Origin: Collybia mongolica
Lineage: Eukaryota; Basidiomycota; Agaricomycetes; Agaricales; Clitocybaceae
Direction: 5' to 3'
DNA length: 64,000 bases
NCBI GenBank assembly: GCA_013420905.1
Contig: JAAXNY010000005.1
Location: 4,526,001 to 4,590,000, forward strand
Positions within the stretch are counted from its first letter, which is position 1. Every line of letters begins with the position of its first letter. The notes beneath the pieces are model-generated. The model was given only the letters and a program-made list of their open reading frames with translations, did not search any database and was not told where the DNA came from. This document shows positions 52,486 to 64,000 of this stretch, in pieces. The translations under genes were made by a program, and so were the position numbers.

Positions 52486-55400
52486 ATTTAAGGAGCGTTA
52501 CAAGTATTAGAACAAGAAAAAATAGGGATTGGGCACTCTTGACGCTGGCAGCACGATGTTCATGAATGAAAAGCTCTAAACGTCACAAAGATTTCATAAC
52601 TCATCGAGGTCACGCAGCCAACACACACGTGACCTACCAGGTGAATCTGGAAAATGCTTTTTCAAGCTGTTCACCTCGTCATCACCACCACCACCACGAC
52701 CCAACTTTTCGAACAAAACCGGGCAGAAGTCATCTCTGCTAACCATCTTGCTGTTGGGTGGGCTCGAACCATGGCGCCACTTACGACCGAATAAGCGCTG
52801 GCGTTTGCTACGGGTTTGATCGTTGATTTATTGCACGGGGATCAAACACTCGTTCTCGTATAGAGGTCCCGGAAACTCAGCTATGTAAGCTTTTACCACC
52901 TTATGTACCCGAAAGCCAGATCTGTGTCCACCGGTCCGATAGCTACCGTCATCCCATGATTCTCTGGAATGCGTCGAAAAAAGGGAGAACGGGCGGGAGG
53001 CCGACACGCAATCCCATCGTCCTTGGCACTACACACGATGTGCTGAATATCACGCCGACCTGTTGCCATCTTTCGCTGATCAGCGCTATTGGTCTCCGTT
53101 GACAGATCCTCAGGTCGTGGAACCACGCAGGCTTTCGGATGGGTGGTGACCAGGGGAATTGGGAAAAAGAACATGATCGACCCTTATTTTTCGGAATCTC
53201 CAACAACCCACCATCGCCATTCTATATCTTACCAAAGTGTGTGTTACCTCCATTCTAGGCATTGCTTGTCTTCAGAATTACTCGAGGTTCTTCGTTGGCG
53301 CGCATGGGAGATATGTTTCGCCAGTCAGAGACCCACTTTTTGGCCTATTGGTCCATTCAGCCTTACAGCATCGCGCCACTCTCCCAATAGGCTCCCGACC
53401 GACTCAGCACACACGCTGTATGGGATTTCCACCCCGTTTCTATTTTCATGACTCGTTTTGTTTTCGGGAGTTTCATATGTTTTGGACGATTTCGACCAAC
53501 CTTTTGCTCATTAATTTAGCAAACCAATGCACCAGCGCGTTTTCTTTTCTTTTCAGGCACGTCTGCATTCTCTAGATCAAGTAAGGTATCATTGTTGTGT
53601 GGAAGCCGGATCGGCTCGCCATTCTACCGTGGTTTGGGAGATTGGGTTGCTGCTCACCCCATTTCTCTTAATGCGACGATCCACTCCACATCTTCAGGAC
53701 CCATCACTCGTCAGCATTATTGGTGGCTTCATTTGCACCCTTCCGGCCGATGAGATATCAAAATTATCGCTGCGCGGCATCATCTGGGTGACGAATGAGG
53801 GGTTAGGCTGGCTCATCTGACCTCGAGGACTTTCCCGATACAAGGATTTACGCGAGATCCACGGGCGCATGCTAATCTCATTTTCCCGGGATACGACGTC
53901 GAGATGGGAGCTACCAACCAGGCGGTCCGCTGACGTTACAGCCGCTCGTTACGGAGGACCACTCTTTCGAGGAGAACTAGAGGGCTGCCGCTCCGCGTAC
54001 GATGCCACTTTGTCTATGGTAACAAATTATGACTACTGCCGCCTCGGATATCAATGACTCACCAATGGTGTCCATCTTTTGGGAGGGGGGGTATTCGAAA
54101 CTACTGATCCCTTAGATTCAAACGAATGTTTAGCGAAGACACATACATAATGAATAGCGCTAACTCTGACTGTTGACGGCGCCTAAGGAAGTGGGTTCTT
54201 GGGTACGTGGATTTCAATACAAAAATGATGTTGTAATGCATTACGTTTAGAGGCTTTAGCCATTCAAACTCAAACACGAGATCTCGAAGGCGCGGCTCAA
54301 TCTCGGGCCGGTTGTGCTGATGAACACGGACTGATATCCAAGACCTCGACACCTCGAAAAGATGTCATGGACGCATTTGCGTCGCTTCGTCGCTACGAAG
54401 CGCAACTGTCATATCTGTGATCAAATAGTTGTTGAAGAATATCCATCTCAGGCACGAACGAGGTTGGGGCACTGGAAGTCGTTATTTGGACTCGCGAGAG
54501 AGTTTTCTTGAACGGATCATCGCTTTTAGGAACTTATCCTCCGTTTGGGAACTTTGCTGGTGCCTGTCCATGTGGAACGCTTGCATAACGACAAACTCAA
54601 AAGGTGGTCCGCCGCGATATGCGTTAGGGTTCTGAGGGAGGTTTATTCTGTACCCATACATATATTGACATCAGTGCATCAGTCGGTATCTTGACATATC
54701 TTTGACATGATCAGCGCGCACTCTGAAATACCTTTGCGCCTTTCGCTCTGGTTGTTCAATGTGCAGGGTTACCTCTGTTTTGTTGGGTTCCCGGAGCCAA
54801 TTTGATTTTCCTAATGCCGGCAGATCATTGCCGATGGGGCTCCTCAGTATTGTGTGCTTGGCTTAGTATTAGTACAGGGCAAGCTCCCGCCTCTCTTGCT
54901 GCAGCGCCCATACACGGGGGGGTGCCTTTTTTGTGTATTGTATTGCTCATCACGAACCGTTCGCAGGGAATGAATGATAACGTTGGGAACCACAAGTGTC
55001 CTGTGTTTAATCGGTTCAGAGCGAATCAGGTGCTTCTTCACAGCCGGGCCGGTCCCACTGGAAGCCGAATCGAACCTGTCACGACAAGTGGTACTTTGCG
55101 ACCCTCATATTGGTTTCTACTAGCTGAAACGAAAGCAACTCCTGGAGATGAAATGTCAATGAGCTGTGCGTGTCGTGGCACTTGGCATAATCTTATGAAT
55201 CCTTTATTTTTATTTTGTTTTGGATGGGTAGGCATTTTTATTGAAGGATGGGGGTGGGCGGGGATGAGCCACATCTGTACGCTAATCCCCCTGAACGGGG
55301 GTCGGGTGATCTGATGGGAGTGGTGCTTCTTCTTTGGTTTTCTGTTGTTGTTGTTGAAATTATCCGAGACCGACGGCGAAAACGGAAAGGAATTGGTTTT

Positions 55401-55875
55401 GTTTACGTCACAAGAGAGGAATTGAGCCGGCTGGGAACTCGAAAAAGAATCGGCCCGATTTGAAAGATTTGGTTCATCTCCGGCATCAATCTGTGGCAAA
55501 AAAAAAAAGGCTTGTGTGTGTGGACCGGTTTTATTGAGAATGTTGTTGACAGGTCTGCCCTCATAAGAAAGGCTTATAACGCCCATGTTTACTTGAAACA
55601 AATCGATTTCGAACCAAATAATGACGCTTTCGCATTCTACTCGGTTATACCCCTTCGAGCGATCCGGATCGCAATCTGGTCAAGGGTGGATGTGAACGAT
55701 GTTTGCCGATCTTTACATGAATGCCAGATGCATTTTTTGGAGATAAGCGACCAACAACACAGGTTTTTGTGCCGGAGTTCTCTCGTGAGGGATTATTCTG
55801 TTCTAGTACAAAGAGCGACCTTAATTCTCTTAAACATCCCATCATCTTCGGCTCCCATACATACACCGCTCTTAA
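52486..55875. other. Long stretch without a supported gene
   Basis: Includes the LNP1 promoter (52486 on). Plus frames at 53089-53575 and 54802-55314, and a minus frame at 55038-55601, show no known domain and overlap one another. Nothing here was recognised. Confidence 0.35.
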
Positions 55876-57104
55876 ATGGCTCACCAGAACCTTCTCTTCG
55901 ACTCTTACGTCGATATCGACCGAGCACACTCGTCTCATTACGCGCTAAACAACATCATACCCTACGACGCGTACCCCACCCCTGGCCCTCAGTACTCAAC
56001 TCTGTCGGCCACTTCAATGAACGGTACTTGGGACTACCCTAGTGAGCACTCACATTTAAGCGCGCCCCCCTATATCCTCACTGACGTTGCCAAACGCCAG
56101 CTCCTCCGAACGCGCCTGGTACTGTGCACCACCGTGCGCGACCTGCCACTGCCAATTACTATCATCAACCCACTCCGATATCCGACCCATCACACATCCG
56201 AGAAGCCTATCGCTCCTATCCCTCGCCTCCCTACACACCAAACGAACAACTGCACAGGCCGACACCAAACTACGCCAATGCACACAGTCGCGTCCCCAAG
56301 AACCCAAGGATCCGTACCGACGAAGACATCGTCCATTCCATGCTCACGCCCATCTCTGCCGAAATGCCACGTAGCATTAATCCGATCGCACCCACTGCCG
56401 GGGGCGCTCCCTCCATCGAGCGGGTCAGCTGGGAGCGGTCTGGCCCACAGGGAAGCCTCGCTAACGGCATGCACGGCGTCGGTATGGGCTCCGAGCAGTT
56501 CCAGTGGTCCCCCCAATCCGACAGCCAGTTCCTGAACTTTGACACGGGGTCGTGGAGCGATTCCTTGACATCACCATCTGACGCATCAGCCTTCATCGCG
56601 TCGCAAGGCTTTGCTTTCCCACCTGAATTGTCACCTGTGCCGTCCCCCCCACACCGTTCCCCGGCTCCCATGGGCCGTCAGGTGTCCCCGGCATCTAGCA
56701 GCTCGTCCCGCAGGGGAAGTATTGATGGCTCTTCGGGCGGGAAAACATGCTCTCACTGTCATGCCACTTCAACTCCCCTCTGGCGGCGTGAGCCGACGAC
56801 CCTTAAACCGCTTTGCAACGCATGTGGCCTGTACCTTCAGCAGAGGAACAAGCATCGCCCGCAGGAACTCATCGATGCAGACGCAGCTGATGATTCCTCT
56901 GAAAACTCTGACGGAGAGGCAGGCGGTCCCGAGTGCAGCCACTGCCGCACTCACCACACGTCAGTCTGGCGGCGGAGCAAAACTGGCGCGCAACTCTGCA
57001 ACGCCTGCGGTGTCTACTCGCGGCTCCGCGGTAGGGACAGGCCGCTCTCCCTCAAACGCAACAAGATCAAGCCTCGTTCAAAACACACCCCGCGAGCTGA
57101 GTAG
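55876..57104 (+). CDS. Two-finger GATA-type transcription factor
   Basis: Two exons: 55876-56023 and 56101-57104 (a 77-base intron with phase 1, GTACTT donor, GCCAG acceptor), giving 383 residues. The protein should bind GATA motifs in the nucleus. A serine/proline-rich disordered N-terminus is followed near residue 255 by two zinc fingers: CSHC-X18-CNAC (TSTPLWRREPTTLKPLCNAC) and, about 25 residues later, CSHC-X17-CNAC (HTSVWRRSKTGAQLCNAC). A basic tail follows (SLKRNKIKPRSKHTPRAE). The linker is acidic (DADAADDSSENSDGEAGG) and lacks the cysteine-rich motif of siderophore repressors of the SRE/Urbs1 type, so that role is not supported. Frame intact; target genes unknown. Confidence 0.9.
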
Positions 57105-58320
57105 TCGAATGTATCAAACATTTACTCTAAATTATTATGGTAGATACACATAAATTTTTCTCACTTATGATGTTTCTGTGTTGTATGTTCTTGGACAATA
57201 CGGTTAATCATGGGATCCGTTTTTTACATCGTACATGGAGCTAATTATTTTTCTTCGGAGATTATGTGGGATAAAAAGTTGCATAGTCTAATATATATAT
57301 ATACGTCTCTCATCATGGAATGAAAGTGGGTCATACTCCGAAAGATCGTTGCCGCCTGATTGCCTTCAATCCCTCCCGTTTGCAGCAAGTGGACGAAGGG
57401 CTCGGTGCCGTATTTGGTCTACCGTTAGGCTTGAGCTTTTTTCGTGGGAGGCTACCAGGGCATGTGAGAGTGTTTTCAGTATATTCGATCATTTCCGAAA
57501 CACCACGGCGATGATCCCATGGGGCTCCCGCGAACATACAACGATCTTCGCGATTCTCCACAAAGGTACGCGACGAAGAGTTCGATAAATCCGCGAGATG
57601 CGACGATCCCGACCACTGCTCGGTAGCCGGCCTCGACGTTCCTGGAACATCTTTTCCTTTGGTGTCTTTCGCTTGGTCCGACACCTTCCGTAGTGCGCCT
57701 GTTCTCGAGGCGACTGGGGTTCGATGGCATTCTCGACGCGGTTCCGACCTCGGAAAGGTACGCGATTCATTCGAGGCAGAGCGATTTGATGCGTCCGCAC
57801 GCAGGCTGACTAGAAAATGGTTGTGAAGGTGAGTAATGCGTCCAATGGGCTATGGAAAATCTATCACATGGAGCACTGGCGTTCGCGATGGATGCTGATG
57901 CTCCGCTGTTAGGACCTTTGAGGCAGAGAAAAGCCGAGCCTGAACGGGAATGAAGATGAGAATGGCAATGTGCGCCCGGGAACACGAACATAAGGACGCA
58001 CCATTCGAGTTTACGACATTAAATCGGTTCGATATTCGCGATATCAGAGCTTCATCATCTGGGAAACACGGTTCGTCCTGTCGGACGTTTGGATAAGAAG
58101 CTCCCCGAGCGAGGATCGCTGGACCTACATCTCGTATAACCGAACACCATTCGTCATCGTGGATGACGGCCGCCGTAGCATGAGGCGCCTGCTCTATCAG
58201 GTAAGTGAATTTTTATGATATCTCTAAGCTATCGCTCACGGTGCTTAACAGGTAATGATTTATTGCATTTGATGGATGGTATGGCTTCGAGGGGGAGCCA
58301 AAAGCGGCTTAGTGGGTCGT
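57105..58320. other. No supported gene
   Basis: The first 200 bases are the AT-rich 3' flank of the GATA gene. Minus-strand frames at 57331-57800 overlap in several phases; none has a known domain. Confidence 0.35.
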
Positions 58321-59535
58321 CTAACTTGCTTTGAGGATTCGACTCACTTGCGAAACGCCGGGATATTGTTCCAGCATTACTTCATCATCATCATCATCAT
58401 CCTCATCAGGATATTCCGGGGAGTCTATCGCCTTTGATCCCCCGGACTGTGCGTTATCATTGTAAGCGTTTGGCAGACTGCCGGAGAATGTATACGGGGA
58501 CTTTGGAGTAGGCAGAAATATATTTTTAGGATTTGTGTTTAAGATGGAGTCCACATCAACTTTAGTCGAAATACCGAGCATCGACGATACAGAGTTCATG
58601 CGCAGCATGATGCGATATCCACGAAGAAAGACGGATTGATTCTGTCCGCTCGGAGCGTCAAGGTGGAATACCTCATCATCTCGTAAAATAGAAGCTCGGT
58701 GGCGGGACAGTACGTCACAAGAATCGATAGACGACTGAGGCCCCGTCCGAAAGACGGCGGGGCTAGACGTTTCCCAAACATAAGAGTATGATACTCCGGC
58801 TGCTCCGAGGCACGCAACATCCAACTTCAACGAAGCCCGAGAATCGGACGACGCATCTGAAAATGAACCGACCATCCACGACCGGCTTTTGTCGCAGCCG
58901 GTGACGAGGTAGAGCGCTCCGTTAGGGACGCCTCGATGGAGTGTGATATTAGCGTATTTGTACCAGTTTTTGGCACCACGAAGAGCGGCATCTCTAAAAA
59001 TTTCAGCGGGAGATGTTAATCGCGATGCCCCCTGCGGTAAGTGAAGTATTGCGCCCTCAGATGAATTCCAAGTGAATTGGGCGCCTGTCCCTAATTCAAC
59101 GCCACCGGTTCTATGGTCAAACGTCTGGGTTCAATAACTATAGTGTGATTTTGACCGGCAAGAGTAACTCAACAATATGCCTGGAGTTTCCAATTCACAG
59201 TTGACACTTCGTTTTTTTGCGGAGGCGCTTGTTACAGTGCTATTTGATTGATGGTAATTCGCAATATGGATAATATCTTCCTCCGGTACCATGACCTGCT
59301 CGAAACCTTCTGGTAAGCCACGAGAATTGATGGGATCTGTCCGTGCTGCTCGAAGGTTGAATAGAGTTTCGAAAGCACCGTCAGGTGTAACATAGCCCAC
59401 GTCGCCAATCCTGACACCCTTTGTTCGGTACGTTACAGAGTTCCCATAAGGCTCGGGAACCCACAGCGGATAGCCATGGCGTTTGAGCAGAAGTTGCTTC
59501 GCATAGACTTGTGCGTCGGGGAGGCAGGTTACCAT
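58321..59535 (-). CDS. Agaricomycete-specific protein of unknown function
   Basis: Start at 59535 gives MVTCLPDAQVYAKQLLLKRH, then HGYPLWVPEPYGN, GVRIGDVGYVTPDGAFETLFNL and GLPEGFEQV: landmarks of a large family in mushroom-forming fungi with no assigned role. After an intron around 59120-59200 (the exact donor is unclear; acceptor CAG before acgtttgac) the frame resumes as TFDHRTGGVELGTGAQFTWNSSEGAILHLPQGAS, then LYLVTGCDKSRSWMVGSFSDAS and RASLKLDVACLGAAGVSYSYVWE. The C-terminus has an aspartate-rich tract (DEDDDDDDE, from a CAT/ATC repeat) and ends at 58321. No membrane segment or signal peptide. Family recognised from memory of such sequences; function unknown. Confidence 0.65.
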
Positions 59536-62500
59536 TGAGCTGCAGGGGTGATTTCACGTCCAATTTCACGTCCAACGCTGTTAATATATGGGTTCATTGA
59601 CACGGATCTTTTTTAGGAGAGAAACACGAGGGCGGTGCGCGCAGTAGGCAAGCTTCTTTTGATAAGGCAGGGCAGACTCACAGACGCGCCTTTGTCAACT
59701 TATTCGGTGTTAGACTGCTCGCATAGTCCAGCTGTACGGGGAAGGGATGGTCTGCGAGGTGAACAGCATGCTTGAAGAGTGTGTCCAAGGTCCGGTGTGT
59801 GAGTCTGTATTTCTGACGATTCAACACGACCCTTTCTATATACTTGATGGGGCTATCATGGTTCGGTTGATTGCGTTGAAAGGCGATTTGGAAGTAGAAG
59901 CACCCCGGAGGCAGTACTAGTCTTCTTTCCGCTAAGCTTGGGGGAAATTTACTTATGGTCGTCAACGTTTTTGTATACGCCCCAAAGCGCTGACGTTATT
60001 GTCGGAAATGAGAGATACAGTTCTGATATCAGAGAAAGAGCCATGGGATTGTCATGTGAGCCGAGTTCGCGAGGATTCTGGGGGTTTCTTGGCATGGGCT
60101 GAGGGCGAATATGAGACGGAAGATAAGCCATAACATTAAAGTTGATGAAGGATAGGGGCAGTCCGTTTTCCGGGGTTTGCAAGGTTTGGATATTTGGCTT
60201 TGTTATCTTCAAGTCCTGATTGATGATCACGCGACTGGCCACACTCTGGTCCGCTTCCTCATTCCTTTCATTCGCGGGTTCATAGAGTCGACATTTTGAC
60301 TTTCCAATAGTCATAGAGAAACAAGTCTATGGCCGGGTGGCCGCTATTGTCCTTGTCATCGTCGACCGTTGCACTCGAAGTCCGGCAGTACTGGAACGCA
60401 GCATTTTAACAACAGAACGTGTGCGAAAAGCCGATGCGGATTTGGCAGAACTATTTGACGAGGATGCCGTCCTACTGCCGGCGCTTACTCCTAGAAATAT
60501 CCGCGAATTTCGAAAGCTGGCGAGCATTTCCCGCAGCGCTTATTTGTCGATCTAATCGTCTCATTAACGCTGTTTTCTCATTGCTGAACATAGTATTGGA
60601 AGAAGGAAACACAAAATTTTTCGCGATTGTGTACAGTATTTGCTTGTATGTTGATATGATGCGCCATGCATATTTTTTATTCACCAGGAAATTCTAGGTT
60701 GAGAGGCCGGCTCATGATATCTGTCCTTTCGATGCTCCAGAACGAAAATCACCAACATCGATTCGAACGGATCGGTGGCCAAGGCCATCAAGTCTCACTT
60801 TCTAGTGACCCAACGTGTAAGATTATATACCCACTACTGGATGGAAACTGTCAGTGAAAAGTTCTTTGATAGCATCATTTCAAGTACTAACTGTCATGAT
60901 TCAAACAAGCGTCGGACATTTCCCGACAAATGTTCCGCACACGCTCTAGAGCAATGTCCATCCGCGGCATCAGAATCTGGGGCTCGAAGCAGCCAAGCAC
61001 ATCTACAAGCTGTCGATCTAATGTTGTCACGTTCCTGGTGGCTTTACCCCAGAGGGCGGATGGTTCAGTGTCCCGGAAACCCTTCGGCATGCAAAAGGCG
61101 CACGGTAGTCAAAAACGTCAAGGCGCTTAAGCAGATCTTTCATTGAGGCCTCGACTTCGTATGCTACCTTCGTGTGATGGAAAATATTTCTATGACTCGT
61201 GAACAAGTATTCCGGATATTCTACATGGATCTGATATGGACAGATCTTCGTCGGGAACTTTTGACTATGTCATCCATGGTAACGCTCCTTCTATTCTCTT
61301 CTTTCTATTTTTAAAGAAGAATACTTTCACGTAGCATCTCTCACTGGGTCCTGGGACATCTGAATGGCGTAAGCATTGACAAACTAACGACCACTTACTC
61401 CACGCCGTATTATTAGTCTCAGGATGATTGGAGGTCCATACTAACATTCACGCACTGCTCATGCGAAAAGACGGAGAAAATAATTGGCTTTGACAGCATA
61501 GCTCGGCAAGCAGGTCGTATTTATCCTTCTGCGATTTTCTCGGATGGTGGTCGAGAGCAACCGGCTAACCGCCAATGTCCCTTTCGCTACTCAGTGCCGT
61601 AATATCGGACGTCCGTAAGTGATCTGGCTGAAGAGATGTGAAGGCCAGAGATCCGTCATGCTGTAATGTCGAGAGTCAGCAGCCGTACTTAGTGCGGTCA
61701 CCTGGCACGGTTTCCCCCTCGGGGTCGGATATAAGGTCAGGACTCACAGGACAATTATATTAATCCACTCTCATGGGTATTTTCTGTATCGTGAGTGTCC
61801 TTTGCATGGGGACCACTCATCAAGCTTCTTAATCCGTATCGGCACCTAGAATGCCTCCGCCCCGGACGAATACTGAGTGCCGTCCGATGTGCATACGGAA
61901 TCTCCAGTACCAGAGCTTTTTGGCCCCAGTGAAACACCTAAAGAACCCGCATTAATATTGGCTACTTCGATTGCGGCTGAGCGCTTCTCGACAGCACCAA
62001 TGTGGATCACGTATAACAAACTAGTGGGTGAACTGAGTAGGTATGAATAAAATATTATCGAGACGAAATCACAAGGGACGCGGTGGCAGCGTGAATATTA
62101 GGCATAAGGATGAACAAATGTAAATCAAAAAAAAACAAGTGTAATGTCGTTTTCAATAACTATTTCGTTTAAACTTTTGAAGTTAGTTGTGCAGAAACTC
62201 CTAGAGACGATATTGCTTCAAAAACTCAACCGTGGAGCTGTCAGCTCGTGGTGGGTATTTTGCATGCCCCATCTTTTGGGTATCTGGTCGGCCCACTTGG
62301 ATAAATTGCTGGAGCTGGGCCTCCTCCGAGAGTGCTGCTCTCCTGTCGATTCCTAGTCTGGCCTTACTTCTGTTGCAAGGCCAGTGGGAGAACACTGCCA
62401 TCGGATGCGTAATCTAGATGACATACCGGTTCGTTGAAATCGACGAATGTACGTCGAGAAATATGGAGACTTTCGTTATGTGGGTTGGGACGTGAACACA

Positions 62501-64000
62501 GCATCGGGTAGGTTTGCCCCTACTTTGACGCACGCATGCCAACTGTGCTTTTCCGATAGTATTCTGCTGCATGAATAGGTATAACTCCACGGGTGCTTGC
62601 TCCGGTCACAGTTAGAAATGAAAGGACTTTGTTATGTAAGGTTGGTCAATTGGTTGAACGCGATATGACACCTATTTTGTTAGGCTTATCCTCCTTTGAC
62701 TACACATACCGACTACTTTTTCTCGACAATTTCCTACTGGATACGAGAAGGTGTTCTGGTGTTTCTGCTCTGATCACAATCAATGGACTTTGAATTGCTT
62801 TCGCGTAACGACCTTCATGTGGAGCTGTTAGTGATTTCAAACACTGGTGACTGACGTCTCGCGTCTCTAGTTGGACTTCTTTGAGTACCTGGTGAGTCTT
62901 AACGGAAGTAGCTTGGATAATATACGCGCAGTTGAGAGCCGTACTGTTCCTCTCGATGTCTGTTTTAATCAGCCACTTGGCGGAGGCCTGGAAGACAAAA
63001 TGTATAGTTCAGTGACCCTTATGCCGAGTCACTGTGCTATATAATATGTAAGGGCATATTGGTGGCCAGGCACTTCTTGGACTTTGTTTGAATTAAGCAT
63101 GGGAATGAGTATGCGCGGTCGGACGAACATGGGACGACAAAATGAGGGTAGTTCTTGATTGCACCCTTGACAGTCCTTGGAGCTTTATATCCACCTGTAC
63201 CCGTAGAAAATCGAGCTATCAGTGACTTCGAAAATTCGTAAGTGGTCTGCCAAACATTCGCGTACAATCCATGGACTCATAGGAAAAAACTGGTTGGCCT
63301 CAGTATGTCAAAATAATCGGGATGCGGTGCAATTGGAGACGTCCTCGAGATTTACTCCTCCAGATCCCCGGGTCTGGACTGCCTTACTAGATGATATCGA
63401 AAGCGAAAATGCCTGCTGCATGTATCGTGTAACGGACTCCAAGGATAGCGAAACGTACGATTTCTCCGATATGGGTTCAGCCGGCCATCATGATAATGGG
63501 ACCTCCACACTTATATGAAGAAATCGGGAGACTCAGGGAATACGAGGACCCCTGGATCGTATATTTGGTCAAAATGATACGGCATCCATGCCCAGGAACC
63601 TGTGTTGAGTTATTATATCCTACGAAGTAGGCATGCTGATCATATTGTCCTCCAGACGGGACCCTGATCCAAAAAACTCTAGTATATGTACCTGCACGAA
63701 TGGTGAGTAAACTAATTTGATTGGCAAACGACAGCACCATAACGCAGGCATAATGCAACTACTTGTTTCGGCATAGCGGGTCCACCCCTGAAACTGCTCC
63801 AGTTATATGAAGATTTTTTTCAGGTGGTTTCATCGCCTTGTTAAGATCTGCCTTCACAGCTCTTTTAGGGTTGTAACGTGGCGGCGAGAGCGGAACCATA
63901 ATAAATACCTCATCCATAGCGTCCAGACGACGTCCTTGCACTCTCTGTTACTTTGGGGAGACGTAGTCTTCGCGCTAACCAAAGTTGTATTCGATCATGT
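59536..64000. other. Right end of the window, no supported gene
   Basis: Short frames in all phases. The minus frames 59678-59965 and 59949-60314 may be one split gene (VVLNRQKYRLTHRTLDTLFK), and plus 63222-63518 contains SRFTPPDPRVWTALLDDIE, which looks coding, but I can name neither. No transposon ends or tRNA genes were seen. Confidence 0.35.

Noticed and set aside
52750..52830. tRNA-like sequence on the minus strand (GGTTCGAGCCC B-box and TAGCAAACGCC A-box-like)
   Set aside because: The T arm and anticodon arm pair poorly, no acceptor stem forms and the D arm is missing. Probably chance.
1..64000. CRISPR arrays or bacterial operons
   Set aside because: Introns, poly-A retroposons and eukaryotic gene families show nuclear DNA; the only regular array is the gapless 63-bp satellite.

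Overview
The window is fungal nuclear DNA, most likely from a mushroom-forming basidiomycete (Agaricomycetes). The reasons are short GT-AG introns of about 45 to 77 bases, F-box proteins of the basidiomycete type, a two-finger GATA factor, a Lunapark gene with a 27-base first exon, and transposons typical of the group (tnp2/CACTA, chromodomain Ty3 elements, LINEs with RNase H). The genus cannot be fixed from this sequence; a Rhizoctonia-like fungus is only a guess.

Bases 1 to about 31,700 are an AT-rich, CpG-poor transposon nest. It opens with a perfectly phased 63-bp minisatellite. Then come four copies of a poly-A-tailed retroposon (called PAR here), four copies of an unclassified 0.9-kb repeat (R900), two 5'-truncated LINE copies, two solo LTRs (one present in two duplicated copies), a decayed Spt5-like gene, a decayed tnp2 transposase gene and small TIR elements. 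Target-site duplications (TSDs) order several insertions. PAR copy A holds a CACTG-ended DNA transposon, which holds an R900 copy and a nearly intact, CpG-rich chromodomain Ty3/gypsy element with LTRs differing at one base.

Bases 31,700 to 41,350 hold a hAT-type MITE just upstream of a single-exon F-box gene, then a full-length LINE with a TSD of at least 12 bp. Its ORF1 and ORF2 overlap as TAATG, and ORF2 carries two in-frame TGA stops.

Bases 41,700 to 64,000 are gene territory: a decayed M28 aminopeptidase, a tandem F-box cluster (gene, relic, gene), Lunapark (LNP1, an ER-junction protein), a GATA factor and an Agaricomycete-specific gene of unknown function. The last 4.4 kb has no gene I can support.

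The host genes do not form a pathway. The main story is layered transposon invasion with CpG-type decay: most stops inside the younger elements are TGA where arginine CGA is plausible.
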